From contig JADKAA010000029.1 in the NCBI GenBank assembly GCA_016715465.1, positions 2,294,001-2,358,000 on the forward strand: a stretch of DNA of 64,000 nucleotides, written 5' to 3'. The notes under the pieces are model-generated. The model worked only from the letters and a program-made list of their open reading frames with translations, did no database searches and was not told the origin of the DNA. Every line of letters starts with the position of its first letter. Positions within the stretch are counted from its first letter, which is position 1. Made by a program: the position numbers and the translations under genes. Positions 54,651-64,000 of this stretch are shown in pieces. Source of the stretch: Saprospiraceae bacterium (GTDB lineage Bacteria > Bacteroidota > Bacteroidia > Chitinophagales > Saprospiraceae).

Positions 54651-56621
54651 ATGATTGGTTTTTCTGCGGCAATACAACGATTTTTCCTCTTTGGTTATTT
54701 AAGCCTTATTTCCGCGATTTGCGCCGCTCAAACAGACTCCATAGTCTCCTATGTGGCAGATACAGTCTTGTTTGTCGGACGTAAAATTTATCAGGAAAAC
54801 AGGTTGCAGTTGTCAAATGCAGAATTTAAAAAACTGGCAGCCAGCTTCGACGATCCCGCGCGCGTGCTTTTGCATTATCCGGGCTTTGCCAATACCAACG
54901 ATCAGGCGAATGGCATCATTTATCACGGCCTGCCCTCACATATGTTCTCCTGGCAACTTCATGGTATGGAAACCGTAAATCCCAATCACCTGAGCAATGC
55001 AGGTACGCTCTCTGATCTCGGCAGTCTTTCCGCCGGGGGAGTAAATATGTTTAGCGGCAATTTCATTAACCAATTCAATTTCCAGGGTGCAGCCAATCCT
55101 GACTATCACAGCAATACGCTGGGTGGGCTATCCAACATAACCCTTGGCAAATTAAAAAATTCATTTATACAAGCCAGTTTGTTGGGTCTGGAAGCGGGAA
55201 TACAAAAATCATTTAAAAAAAACCATCACCTCTTTGCGGGTTACCGGTATTCATTTACAGGACTACTGGGTGACCTTGGCGTCAATTTTGGAGGAGAAAC
55301 CATCCGGTTTAATGACCTGGTTGCCGGCTATCACCGTCATTCTGCCAAATCTTCCACCAAGGTTTTCTTTGCATGGGGTAAAAGCGAAAATCTTCACGTC
55401 CCGGTTGAAGACAGCATTACCAACTTTAAAGATGGCCTTGATATTACTTATCAGGCGGATATGACCATGTATCAAATTTTGCACGAATGGCGAGCCTCAC
55501 CGAATAAGAAGATCCATCTGGGGGCAAGTTATTCCAGAAGATTGGACCATCGCACTGCCGCTGGTGATGTCTATCCAACAGATACCACTTTCTATGAAGC
55601 GAATGACCGCTTCAGGGCGACATCCTCCAGACTCACCCTTGTTCAATCTTGTCAAAGCCTTTCAGGTTTGTCTTTTGGTATTAAAGAGATCCTGGAGGAA
55701 GATGAATACTACATCACCAGCAATCAAATACAATCCTCCACCAACAGCACCAAAGTGTGGACCCTTTTACCCTTCCTTACGAAAAGTTGGTCAATATTCT
55801 CAAAATGGTCGGCACAGATAAACCTGGCTGCCCATTGGACACATCAGCTATATGCGACCCCCAAGGCTTCCGTTTCCTATCATTCAGGTTCACACGCCTT
55901 AAAATTTTCTCTGGGGAGAGCTGTGCAAAGATCCGGGCCTTATGCAGGAAAAGAAATCCGCAGGATGACCTCTTTAAATTCAACGCTGGAATATAGGGTA
56001 GAAGGCAAGAAGGCACAATTCTCCGCTTCAACATTCTTGCACCAAATCGACAACCTATTCGCAGGTTATAATTTTTACAATGGAATAAATGGTTTTGATT
56101 ACCTGGACGTATTTACCACCCAAAATTATGGAAAGGCCAAGTCCATTGGTATATCCCTGATGTTGGACTATAGGCCTGCACCCTCATCCTGGATCAACAT
56201 CAACCATACCCGGTTTGACCTCAAATACAAAAATGAAGGTAAGGCTGAGTGGCAAAATGCCGAGACCAATTTTAAATACTCAGGTAGCTTAAGTGCAGGA
56301 AGGGATTTCTTTTTTGGTGTGAAAAAACTTAGTTTGAGTGCATCCTTTCATTATCGCGGCGGACAATATTACCCTCCGGTTTATACGGGCACACATATTC
56401 GTCAAAGAGATTTTGATTTCCCTCCAATTTTTCAAATGAGACCCTACCTGAGGTTTGATGCCAGGATCAATTATACCTGGACTTCCTCGCTGCTCTCCCT
56501 GGACATTCAAAACCTGAGCTCAAGGCTCAATGATGGCTATCCGGAAGCGTTTGCGGGTGGTATCAGGATACAAAACCAACTGGGCCTCCTTCCCGTTTTG
56601 AGTTTTAAAAAGTGGTGGTAA
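54651..56621 (+). CDS. TonB-dependent receptor-like outer-membrane barrel protein
   Basis: The 656-residue product has a signal peptide (FGYLSLISAICAAQ). A reduced plug-like domain follows (about 55-140; FDDPARVLLHYPGFANTND, then LHGMETVNPNHLSNAG, like plug domains of Bacteroidota receptors), then a beta-barrel rich in alternating aromatic strands. It lacks the carboxypeptidase-like N-terminal extension of SusC and shows no clear TonB box. It follows the LacI gene by 22 bp and is probably co-regulated with it, so it may take up the same or a related ligand. Confidence 0.82.
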   Translation: MIGFSAAIQRFFLFGYLSLISAICAAQTDSIVSYVADTVLFVGRKIYQENRLQLSNAEFKKLAASFDDPARVLLHYPGFANTNDQANGIIYHGLPSHMFSWQLHGMETVNPNHLSNAGTLSDLGSLSAGGVNMFSGNFINQFNFQGAANPDYHSNTLGGLSNITLGKLKNSFIQASLLGLEAGIQKSFKKNHHLFAGYRYSFTGLLGDLGVNFGGETIRFNDLVAGYHRHSAKSSTKVFFAWGKSENLHVPVEDSITNFKDGLDITYQADMTMYQILHEWRASPNKKIHLGASYSRRLDHRTAAGDVYPTDTTFYEANDRFRATSSRLTLVQSCQSLSGLSFGIKEILEEDEYYITSNQIQSSTNSTKVWTLLPFLTKSWSIFSKWSAQINLAAHWTHQLYATPKASVSYHSGSHALKFSLGRAVQRSGPYAGKEIRRMTSLNSTLEYRVEGKKAQFSASTFLHQIDNLFAGYNFYNGINGFDYLDVFTTQNYGKAKSIGISLMLDYRPAPSSWININHTRFDLKYKNEGKAEWQNAETNFKYSGSLSAGRDFFFGVKKLSLSASFHYRGGQYYPPVYTGTHIRQRDFDFPPIFQMRPYLRFDARINYTWTSSLLSLDIQNLSSRLNDGYPEAFAGGIRIQNQLGLLPVLSFKKWW

Positions 56622-56627
56622 TAAAAA

Positions 56628-56647
56628 GTCCCGAACTAAGCCGGGAC
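56628..56647 (-). terminator. Terminator of the POT transporter operon
   Basis: GTCCCG and CGGGAC form a 6-bp stem with an 8-base loop. In the minus-strand sense it is followed by TTTTTAT. It lies about 60 bp beyond the stop of the last POT gene and just after the stop of the convergent receptor gene. Confidence 0.65.
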
Positions 56648-56705
56648 CAATATATTCAAATTGTTTTGATTGACGCTTTTAAATCGCTTGTCGCAACGGT
56701 AAATT

Positions 56706-58217
56706 CTATTTTACCTCCTGCATCAGTTTGCGTACCACTGGCGATATCATTATAAGCACTATGCCTGCGATGAGGGCATACAAGGCCAAAGACCTGTACC
56801 CATCCGCATATGTTACCAACTGCACATAATTACTGGCATCTGCAGAAGCTACAGCAATATTGGCTCCCAGGATGCCTGCAAAATACTGACCATAGGCGCT
56901 GGCTAAAAACCACATACCCATCATAACGGCCTGTAGCCTGGCGGGTGACAGTTTGGTCATTATGGACATACCAATAGGCGACAGACTGAGTTCACCAAAA
57001 GTAATGACTAGCCAGCCAAACGTAAAGAGGTTCAGTGAAGTGACTCCTTCGGGATTGCTGAAAAATTTGGTGTAGTAAAAAATGTAAAAACCAGCCGCCA
57101 GAAACAAAAAAGCAAGGCCAAATTTGACCACGGTGTTGGGTTCCATCTTTCTTTTTGCCAGCCACACCCACACCATGCCCAACAATGCTGCGAAGAGGAT
57201 GACAAAAAGAGAGTTTGCTGAATTGTTTACGCCATTGGGGTCGAGTGTAAGTCCCGCCACTTTGTTGTCGAGATTCTTTTCTGCAAACAAGCTGAGTGAG
57301 CCTCCACTTTGTTCGAAGAAAGCCCAAAAGAAAATTGAAAAAAAGATGAAGACCAGGGCGGCCAGCAATTTTTTTCTTTCCGGAGATCCAAGGTTTCGCA
57401 TTTCGTAAAACAAGTAAACCAGCGTGGCGGGTCCAATGATATACATAAAAAGGTCAGTATATTCGGTGATGGATACCATAGTCATAATGAGGGGAATCAC
57501 CAAAAGTGAACCTACATAAGTCCCATATTCGATGGTCTTTCTTTTAGTATTATCCATATGGAGCAGAGGAGATAATCCAATACTGCCCATTTCACGTTGT
57601 GTGAACAAAAAGGTAAGCAGACTGATTACCATGACCACGGCTGCAAATCCAAAGGCTACATTCCAGGTGAGGTGAGCCGGAATCATGCTGCCGAAAAGTT
57701 CGCCTTTTCCGGTAGCAACACACAGGTATCCTCCCAACAATGCTCCGATATTGATGCCGGCGTAAAATAATGAAAACCCGGCATCCCTTCGAGGGTCTCC
57801 CTCGCGATAAAGACTTCCTACCATGGTGGAAATGTTGGGCTTAAAAAAACCGGTTCCTACAATGGTAAAACTGATGCCAAAGAAAAAGAATTGTTTGGGG
57901 TCAATAGCCAATATAAGACTGCCTGCAATCATAAGCAGTCCACCCCAGAATAAGGATTTGCGATAGCCAAGGACTTTGTCGGCAAACAAGCCACCAATAA
58001 AAGTAAACGCATATACAAAAGCCTGGGTTGCTCCATATTGGAGGTTGGCTTTTTCATCGTCAAGCATGAGTTGGTTTACCATAAAGATGACCAGCATACC
58101 CCTCATGCCGTAGAAGCAAAAACGTTCCCACATCTCTGAAAAAAACAGGTGCCAGAGCTGCCTCGGATACTGACCTGAAAAATCTCTGATATCCTTTTGA
58201 GCAGCAGTAGTATCCAT
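56706..58217 (-). CDS. POT-family proton-dependent oligopeptide transporter 3
   Basis: The 503-residue inner-membrane MFS protein has 12 or more helices. The POT proton-coupling motif ExxERF is seen in the first helix (FFSEMWERFCFYG), and a PTR2-type motif is seen near FFKPNISTMVGSLYREGDPR. It should import di- and tripeptides with protons. It is the last of three tandem POT genes, 7 bp after the previous one, and shares helix-7 sequence AFFEQSGGSLS with its neighbours (A/S-FEQAG there). Confidence 0.93.
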   Translation of the reverse strand: MDTTAAQKDIRDFSGQYPRQLWHLFFSEMWERFCFYGMRGMLVIFMVNQLMLDDEKANLQYGATQAFVYAFTFIGGLFADKVLGYRKSLFWGGLLMIAGSLILAIDPKQFFFFGISFTIVGTGFFKPNISTMVGSLYREGDPRRDAGFSLFYAGINIGALLGGYLCVATGKGELFGSMIPAHLTWNVAFGFAAVVMVISLLTFLFTQREMGSIGLSPLLHMDNTKRKTIEYGTYVGSLLVIPLIMTMVSITEYTDLFMYIIGPATLVYLFYEMRNLGSPERKKLLAALVFIFFSIFFWAFFEQSGGSLSLFAEKNLDNKVAGLTLDPNGVNNSANSLFVILFAALLGMVWVWLAKRKMEPNTVVKFGLAFLFLAAGFYIFYYTKFFSNPEGVTSLNLFTFGWLVITFGELSLSPIGMSIMTKLSPARLQAVMMGMWFLASAYGQYFAGILGANIAVASADASNYVQLVTYADGYRSLALYALIAGIVLIMISPVVRKLMQEVK

Positions 58218-58224
58218 TATTTGA

Positions 58225-59955
58225 TTATTTTACATTGTGCATGAGTTTCCTCAAAAGCGGGTTAAGGATAAATATAAGGACTGCCGCACCAAAAGGCACA
58301 ATGGTGAAGATGAGGAAAAAGTAAGTCATGCCGTGTTCGGTGACGATTTCATCGATTCTTCCACCCAGCGTTCCTGCCAGTTTATTGCCGATGGCCACTG
58401 CGAGGTACCAAATGCCAAACATAATGGCAATCATTCTGCCTGGTACCAGCTTACTCACATAGGAAAGACCAACCGGTGATATACACAATTCGCCCATGGT
58501 GTGAAACAAATAGGCCAGCACCAGCCATAACATACTCACCGATGCAGCTTTGGCTCCCAGCGGAATGCCGGTTGTACCGTAGGCCAGTGAAGCAAAACCC
58601 AACCCAAGAAAGATCAGGCCAATCGCATATTTAAAGGCACCTGGCGGATTGTATTTACTTTCCCAAACTTTGGAAAACAGAGGTGCCAGTGAGATAATGA
58701 AAAAAGAATTCAGAATCTGAAACCATGAAGCTTGTACCTCACTGTTTGTCAAAGAAAATTCACGGTACAACATCCAGATGACAATGCCCCAAACTATCAA
58801 AAAACTAAAAGAAAGGACCAGGTTTGCCGGTGTATAATCTTTGTAGGTTACTTTGAATAGTTTGAACAGCACCCAGGTTATAATGCCCAGTGGCACTACG
58901 GTAAGCAGTGTGTTGAACACCTTGAATATAAAACCAAAATCACCCGTGAGACTTCTGTCCATGTAATCCTTGGCAAAGATCGTCATAGAACCTCCTGCCT
59001 GTTCGAAAGATGCCCAGAATAACATATAAAAGAAGGCTATAATGACCACCGCAAACATTCGGTCTCTGGTTACCGGACTGTATCTTAAAATACGGGAAAA
59101 CAGGATGAATAAAAATATCAGCAACGCAAATAATATGACGTAACCCGCATTGGTAGAATTGCCAAAAATATTGGAATTGTAAATCTTTGACATGGGGTCA
59201 TTGATTACCCAAACCAGCGCAAGGGTCGCTGTAATGGATATCAGTATCTTATCCACGGTTGTAAAAGGATTGCGTTTGTCACCATCGTCGGTGAGTGCAT
59301 TTACATTTCCCGTATTTATGGGTTTCATACCTATGGACCCGAAAATGGGCTGTGCCAGATAAAACATGATCATGCCAAAAAACATAAAGATGCCCGCCAG
59401 ACCAAAGCCCCAGCTCCATCCCACTTTTTCACCCATGTAACCACAGAGCATCATTCCTATAAAAGCCCCTGAGTTTACCCCCATATAAAAAATGGTATAG
59501 GCTCCGTCCTTTTTTTCAGGGTGATCCTTATACATTTGCGAAACGATAGACGTCATGTTTGGCTTAAAAAATCCATTTCCCATAATCAGGCAAAGCAGAC
59601 CGATATACAAAAATGTGGCTGATTCAAGGGCCATTGAGGCATGGCCGAGTGTCATGATGAAAGCCCCAAGCAACACTGATTTGCGATGACCCAGGTATTT
59701 GTCGGCCACAAAACCCCCAACGATCGGTGTGAGATATACCATCGCGGTATATGTGCCGTACAATGCCAGTGCATTTGCCCTTGGCCATGCCCATCCCCCA
59801 TCTGCCAGAGATGAAGTTAAGAACAGCACCAAAATGGCCCGCATGCCATAATAGGAAAACCGCTCCCACATTTCTGTGAAAAACAGGATAAACAAGCCGG
59901 CTGGATGGCCTAGTACGTTTTGTTTAAAAAAGTCGTTATTGGCAGTCGTATCCAT
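58225..59955 (-). CDS. POT-family proton-dependent oligopeptide transporter 2
   Basis: The 576-residue protein has the POT signature in helix 1 (FFTEMWERFSYYGMRAILVL) and FFKPNMTSIVSQMYKD further on, with FEQAGGSMTIFAKD in helix 7. It is longer than gene 3 because of extra membrane sequence in the middle, as in POTs with two linker helices. It is the middle gene of the tandem set, starting 10 bp after the upstream stop. Substrate differences among the three cannot be read from sequence. Confidence 0.93.
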   Translation of the reverse strand: MDTTANNDFFKQNVLGHPAGLFILFFTEMWERFSYYGMRAILVLFLTSSLADGGWAWPRANALALYGTYTAMVYLTPIVGGFVADKYLGHRKSVLLGAFIMTLGHASMALESATFLYIGLLCLIMGNGFFKPNMTSIVSQMYKDHPEKKDGAYTIFYMGVNSGAFIGMMLCGYMGEKVGWSWGFGLAGIFMFFGMIMFYLAQPIFGSIGMKPINTGNVNALTDDGDKRNPFTTVDKILISITATLALVWVINDPMSKIYNSNIFGNSTNAGYVILFALLIFLFILFSRILRYSPVTRDRMFAVVIIAFFYMLFWASFEQAGGSMTIFAKDYMDRSLTGDFGFIFKVFNTLLTVVPLGIITWVLFKLFKVTYKDYTPANLVLSFSFLIVWGIVIWMLYREFSLTNSEVQASWFQILNSFFIISLAPLFSKVWESKYNPPGAFKYAIGLIFLGLGFASLAYGTTGIPLGAKAASVSMLWLVLAYLFHTMGELCISPVGLSYVSKLVPGRMIAIMFGIWYLAVAIGNKLAGTLGGRIDEIVTEHGMTYFFLIFTIVPFGAAVLIFILNPLLRKLMHNVK

Positions 59956-59965
59956 ATATTTCCTG

Positions 59966-61642
59966 TTAATTGACGCCGTGCATCATTTTTTTAAGTTTTG
60001 GAGTAAGGCTAAACAAAATGACTGAAGCAATGCCGCAAAGAATTACAAATACCATGAAAAATTCATATAAATTGGTAATCTGGAAACCAGCAAATACCGG
60101 ATAGTGATCCATAATGTTTTTGTCGGCCAGCATTTTTAATTGTTCCGGTGTTGGTGTGACCGTCTTATCCAGAATTGCTTGCAGGTCAATGCCCATATCG
60201 CTTGCCGTTTTAAACTTATCTCCAGTGGCAGGTAATATAGATCCTAAGGTTCCCGCAAGTGCATAACCAGAGGCATTAGATAAGAAAAATACACCATACA
60301 ATAATGAAGTAAATCTCTTAGGTGCCAATTTGCCCACAAGAGAAAGTCCAATCGGAGACAAACAAAGCTCACCTATGGTTTGCAATAAATATAATAAAAT
60401 CAACCATTTGATACCCAATAAGCCGGCATTACCTAAATCCTTTACATTATTGGCTATGATAAAATAAGCCAATGCAATCGTAAAAAGACCTATGGCTTGT
60501 TTTACCGGAGAAATGGGTTCCTTGCCACTTGCCCTTAATTTATCCCACAGCATACTAAAGGGGATGGCGAGCATAACCACAAATATACCATTGAAAATCT
60601 GGACCATAGAAGGTGGCATATTCCATCCAAAGAAATTTCTGTCCGTTTGGTTATTGGCAATAAAAGTTAATGATGAACCTGCCTGCTCAAATGCGGCCCA
60701 AAAGAAAATCACAAAAAAGGAAACGATATAAATCACCAGAATTCTATCCATTTCTATTTTTGATAAGGAAGAGTCTGTCAATATCAGTCCGGCCAAAGTA
60801 AGTCCACTGGCATAAATTGCGGAATAAACCATATTTTGACCAATCACAAAATAGAAAACCAATGCAAGTCCAATAAAACCAGCCACTGCCAACATCAAAG
60901 ATTGGTTTGAAAAAATTGCCTTTTGCGACTCTCCCTCCTCATAATCAGAGGCAATATTGTGTTTTGGTAACCCACCCAACGGCCTTCCTTCCGGTGTAAC
61001 CACATATTTATCTTTCAGCAAATAAAAAGTAAGCGTGCCCACCAGCATGGCAATACCAGCTGCCAAAAAGCCCCATTTAAAGGCAAATACATCTCTGGTC
61101 CCGTTTGCATCTACCACATCACCCAATGCAGGACAAATAAATTGGCCTAAAAAGGCACCAATATTTATACCCATATAAAATATGGTAAATGCAGTATCAA
61201 GTTTGTTTTTTTCTTCCTTTGGATAAAGGTTGGTAACCATACTTGATATATTGGGTTTGAAGAATCCATTTCCAAATATCAAAACACCCAGTGCCACATA
61301 CAATAATGTTTTTGCCAACTCAAGATTTACGCCAAAAGTAGTGGCGCTTGTAAATAAAAGAAACTGACCAGTGGCCATCAAAAGCCCTCCGATAATAATA
61401 CAATTCCTGTTTCCCAGAAATCTGTCAGCTATAAAACCGCCCAACATGGGCGTCAGGTAACATAAACCCAAAAATCCTCCATATATAATAGATGACTGTT
61501 CTTCGCTCATCATCAGCGCATGAACTATGAATAGCGTCAGCAGGGTTCGCATGCCATAAAAGTTGAATCGCTCCCACATTTCGGTGCCAAACAATACCCA
61601 TAGTCCTTTCGGATGTTTATTCTGTACAGTAGTTGAACTCAT
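59966..61642 (-). CDS. POT-family proton-dependent oligopeptide transporter 1
   Basis: The 558-residue protein is the first of the three POT genes. The ExxERF motif lies in FGTEMWERFNFYGMRTLLTL, the PTR2 motif in FFKPNISSMVTNLYPKEE, and helix 7 has FEQAGSSLTFIANNQ. A loop near the end (about 480-520) is longer than in its paralogues (DKTVTPTPEQLKMLADKN). Transcription of the set probably begins in the 250-bp gap upstream, but no exact -7 box was found there. Confidence 0.93.
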   Translation of the reverse strand: MSSTTVQNKHPKGLWVLFGTEMWERFNFYGMRTLLTLFIVHALMMSEEQSSIIYGGFLGLCYLTPMLGGFIADRFLGNRNCIIIGGLLMATGQFLLFTSATTFGVNLELAKTLLYVALGVLIFGNGFFKPNISSMVTNLYPKEEKNKLDTAFTIFYMGINIGAFLGQFICPALGDVVDANGTRDVFAFKWGFLAAGIAMLVGTLTFYLLKDKYVVTPEGRPLGGLPKHNIASDYEEGESQKAIFSNQSLMLAVAGFIGLALVFYFVIGQNMVYSAIYASGLTLAGLILTDSSLSKIEMDRILVIYIVSFFVIFFWAAFEQAGSSLTFIANNQTDRNFFGWNMPPSMVQIFNGIFVVMLAIPFSMLWDKLRASGKEPISPVKQAIGLFTIALAYFIIANNVKDLGNAGLLGIKWLILLYLLQTIGELCLSPIGLSLVGKLAPKRFTSLLYGVFFLSNASGYALAGTLGSILPATGDKFKTASDMGIDLQAILDKTVTPTPEQLKMLADKNIMDHYPVFAGFQITNLYEFFMVFVILCGIASVILFSLTPKLKKMMHGVN

Positions 61643-61892
61643 ATCTTTATTTTTAATTCGGGGTTAAAAATATATTATTTAACTAAGATTTGACTTTTTA
61701 AGACATTAAATTTTGAACCCGTAGCAGATATATGATTTTTTATTCCATCAAGGGTGTTGATAATTAGTGAGGTATACTTTCAAACGGGAATGATTTGCCT
61801 GGAGTAATGCTCAAATATTTGGTTTTTGTCAATAAACTATAATTGAAAAATACCAAATAATATTCTGCGTATCTGCGTAATTATGCGGCAAC

Positions 61893-62879
61893 CTAAATAA
61901 ATCCTTCCTTTATAAGGTCGTGGATATGGATAATTCCTACATAGCTGTCCCGATCCGTGACCAACAATTGAGATATAGACATGGCTTTCATGTCTTGCAT
62001 GGCACGGGCTGCCAATTCCTGGTGATTTATGGTCTTTGGACTGCTGGTCATGATGTCTTCCGCTTTAATGCCCTCATTAAAATTGTAGTTGACCAACATC
62101 CTTCTGAGGTCCCCGTCGGTAATAATGCCAACTAGCTTATCTTCATGATTCAATACCGCAGTGGCGCCTAACCTTCCCGAGCTGATGGTCAGAATCACAT
62201 CCTTAATTACGTTATCCACATATACTTTTGGTGCCTGATTGCAGTAACACAGGTCTTTGACGCGTGTATAAAGCATTTTGCCGAGATTACCTCCAGGGTG
62301 TATCTGGGCAAAGTTTTGGGAAGTAAAGCCTTTGAGATTGAGCAACGCCATAGCCAGTGCGTCCCCCATCGCCAACTGGGCAACCGTACTTGCTGTAGGA
62401 GCCAGGTTGTTGGGGTCGGCTTCTTTCTCGACCGGCAACCACAGCAGGTAATCACAGTGATGAGCCAGAAAGGATTCCTTATGGGATACCATGGCAATGG
62501 TTTTATTCCCCATCGACCTGAGTATAGGCATCAACACTTTGAGTTCTGCGGTTTCTCCGCTTTTGGAAAGGCATATGACTATATCCTCCGCATCAATCTG
62601 TCCCAGGTCACCATGCACTGCATCAGCGGCATGAATAAAAACTGACCTGCTTCCTGTAGAGTTGAGTGTGGCTGAGAGTTTTTGTCCAATCAACGCACTT
62701 TTACCAATACCCGTGACCACAACCTTGCCTTTACATTGATACAGTGCCATCACTGCCTCAACATGAGACAAACCAAGAGATGCGTTGAGTGCTTCAAGTG
62801 TGGATACTTCTATTTCCAGTGTGGCGTGGAGACTTTTTAAAATTTGGGCTTCCAAAAATGTACGGTATTTAATGGCCAA
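61893..62879 (-). CDS. kdsD: D-arabinose-5-phosphate isomerase (KpsF/GutQ family)
   Basis: The 328-residue cytoplasmic enzyme converts ribulose 5-phosphate to arabinose 5-phosphate, the first step towards Kdo for lipopolysaccharide. An N-terminal SIS domain (about 35-185; GKSALIGQKLSATLNSTGSR, HAADAVHGDLGQI, SKSGETAELK) is followed by two CBS domains (about 205-328; IITDGDLRRML, then VGIIHIHDL). Length is standard for KdsD. It stands alone, divergent from recQ. Confidence 0.94.
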   Translation of the reverse strand: MAIKYRTFLEAQILKSLHATLEIEVSTLEALNASLGLSHVEAVMALYQCKGKVVVTGIGKSALIGQKLSATLNSTGSRSVFIHAADAVHGDLGQIDAEDIVICLSKSGETAELKVLMPILRSMGNKTIAMVSHKESFLAHHCDYLLWLPVEKEADPNNLAPTASTVAQLAMGDALAMALLNLKGFTSQNFAQIHPGGNLGKMLYTRVKDLCYCNQAPKVYVDNVIKDVILTISSGRLGATAVLNHEDKLVGIITDGDLRRMLVNYNFNEGIKAEDIMTSSPKTINHQELAARAMQDMKAMSISQLLVTDRDSYVGIIHIHDLIKEGFI

Positions 62880-62926
62880 ATGGCCGGATTCATAAGATAT
62901 AAATTTCTTTTTAACCTCGATTCGGT

Positions 62927-62934
62927 CAAAGATA
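62927..62934 (-). promoter_or_regulatory. Candidate -7 box for kdsD
   Basis: The minus strand reads TATCTTTG (TAnnTTTG), 47 bp upstream of the kdsD ATG. Confidence 0.35.
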
Positions 62935-63148
62935 GGGCTTGAAGCGTGAATTCTTAAAATAAAAATTACCCTTTTTATTTTGTCGTTTAAGAAAAAAAAA
63001 TTATAACTTTAGACGGCTTTTTCAAAAAAATGTCTGCCCGCCTTTTTATTTAACATGAGAAGTCGGCCCAAACTGGCTGAATTTTGGCAATTTAAGGGAT
63101 AGCGTTTATTTCATTTGGCCCTTAGAAATTTTTAGAAACGAAATTTAT

Positions 63149-64000
63149 ATGTACACCCTGGAGAAATCATTAAAGGAGTATTTTGGCTTTGACACTTTTA
63201 AGGGAGATCAAAAACCGATCATCGAAAGTGTTTTGGCTGGAAAAGATACTTTTGTGATTATGCCCACCGGAGGGGGCAAGTCTTTGTGTTATCAACTTCC
63301 TGCGCTTTTATTGCCAGGTACTGCCCTTATTATATCTCCCCTCATCGCGCTTATGAAAAACCAGGTGGACAGCATACGGGGATATAGTCAAAGCGACGAA
63401 CTGGCAGCTTTTTTAAATTCATCGCTTACCCGCACTCAAATGCGGGAGGTGAAAGAAGGCATTACCAACGGAACCACCAAAATGTTGTTTGTGGCGCCGG
63501 AAACCCTGACCAAAGATGAAAATATAGAATTTTTTCAGCAAACAAACATCTCCTTTGTCGCCATCGATGAAGCGCACTGCATCTCGGAATGGGGACACGA
63601 CTTCAGACCGGAATACCGCAGAATTCGGACCATGATCACGGCCATTGGCGCAGACATACCGCTGGTTGCCCTTACCGCAACTGCTACACCGAAAGTGCAG
63701 ACCGACATTGTCAAAAACCTGAATATGAAGGATGTCAATATTTTCATCTCTTCCTTCAACAGGGACAACCTGTATTACGAAATAAGACCTAAGCTAAACC
63801 GGGAACAGACGGTTAAAGAAATTGTACAATTTATCAAATCCATATCCGGTAAGTCGGGCATCATCTACGTACAAGCCAGAAAGACTACGGAAGAACTGGC
63901 AAAGGTGCTTTCTGTGAATGGCATCAAAGCATCTCCATACCATGCCGGACTGGATGCCAAAGTGCGTACCAAGGTGCAGGATGATTTCCTCATGGAAGAG
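63149..64000 (+). CDS. recQ: ATP-dependent DNA helicase RecQ (cut by right edge)
   Basis: The first 284 residues are present. The 3'-5' helicase acts in recombination and fork repair. Walker A is PTGGGKS (39-45), and Walker B is DEAH at 140-143 within DEAHCISEWGHDFRPEY, the RecQ-specific aromatic-rich loop. Motif III is ALTATATPKV, and motif IV begins at GIIYVQARKTTEEL. The ATG at 63149 gives the normal N terminus (MYTLEKSLKEYFGFDTF). The rest of the helicase core and the RQC and HRDC domains lie outside the window. Confidence 0.95.
   Translation, partial: MYTLEKSLKEYFGFDTFKGDQKPIIESVLAGKDTFVIMPTGGGKSLCYQLPALLLPGTALIISPLIALMKNQVDSIRGYSQSDELAAFLNSSLTRTQMREVKEGITNGTTKMLFVAPETLTKDENIEFFQQTNISFVAIDEAHCISEWGHDFRPEYRRIRTMITAIGADIPLVALTATATPKVQTDIVKNLNMKDVNIFISSFNRDNLYYEIRPKLNREQTVKEIVQFIKSISGKSGIIYVQARKTTEELAKVLSVNGIKASPYHAGLDAKVRTKVQDDFLMEE

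Overview
The window comes from a member of the Bacteroidota, most likely a free-living Saprospiria-type bacterium. This rests on giant cell-surface proteins with HYR, cohesin-like and dockerin-like modules and a type IX secretion (T9SS) sorting tail, a SusC/SusD pair, lipoproteins with Bacteroidota-type signal peptides, and repeated TAnnTTTG -7 promoter motifs a short distance upstream of start codons. The family-level placement is inference. I see no rRNA, tRNA, CRISPR array, integrase or transposase.

Layout. 1-16418 (minus): two giant paralogous surface proteins, A (cut by the left edge and broken by a frameshift) and B (3056 aa), with a small secreted protein between them. Their C-terminal halves are nearly identical at DNA level except for one divergent island over the dockerin region. 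16816-22791 (minus): a MacB/FtsX permease, scpA (frameshifted), polyphosphate glucokinase, two tandem cyclophilin lipoproteins and hutH. 22922-25741 (plus): an atypical NRAMP-fold transporter, pxpA and a KirBac-type potassium channel, overlapping end to end. 25797-27427 (plus): ECF sigma factor, probable anti-sigma factor, Spy-like periplasmic protein. 27536-29403 (plus): ahcY and a DUF6702-like secreted protein. 29512-34689 (minus): a modular beta-propeller and Fn3-like secreted protein. 35120-35374: rpsT with a textbook Bacteroidota promoter. 36058-39108: a secreted zinc metalloprotease with leucine-rich repeats. 39116-42113: a thiolase and adenine deaminase.

42127-56621 is a nutrient-uptake locus. 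On the minus strand lie susC (frameshifted), susD, an intrinsic terminator, and two tandem FG-GAP/ASPIC-UnbV lipoproteins. Divergent from it are a LacI-family regulator and a second TonB-receptor-like barrel protein. Two abutting copies of the palindrome GCAAACGTTTGC lie between the two arms and overlap the lacI promoter. No glycoside hydrolase is encoded here. 56706-61642 (minus) holds three tandem POT-family peptide transporters, followed by kdsD (minus) and the start of recQ (plus), which runs off the right edge.

Three genes (giant A, scpA, susC) each carry a single-base indel in a short homopolymer. Two of the three are GGG to GG in the coding sense. That pattern suggests sequencing error at least as much as biology, so these genes may be intact in the organism. 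The strongest biological leads are the mosaic giant pair carrying both cohesin-like and dockerin-like modules, the NRAMP-like/pxpA/Kir operon with altered metal-site residues, and the SusCD/UnbV locus with its tandem operator.
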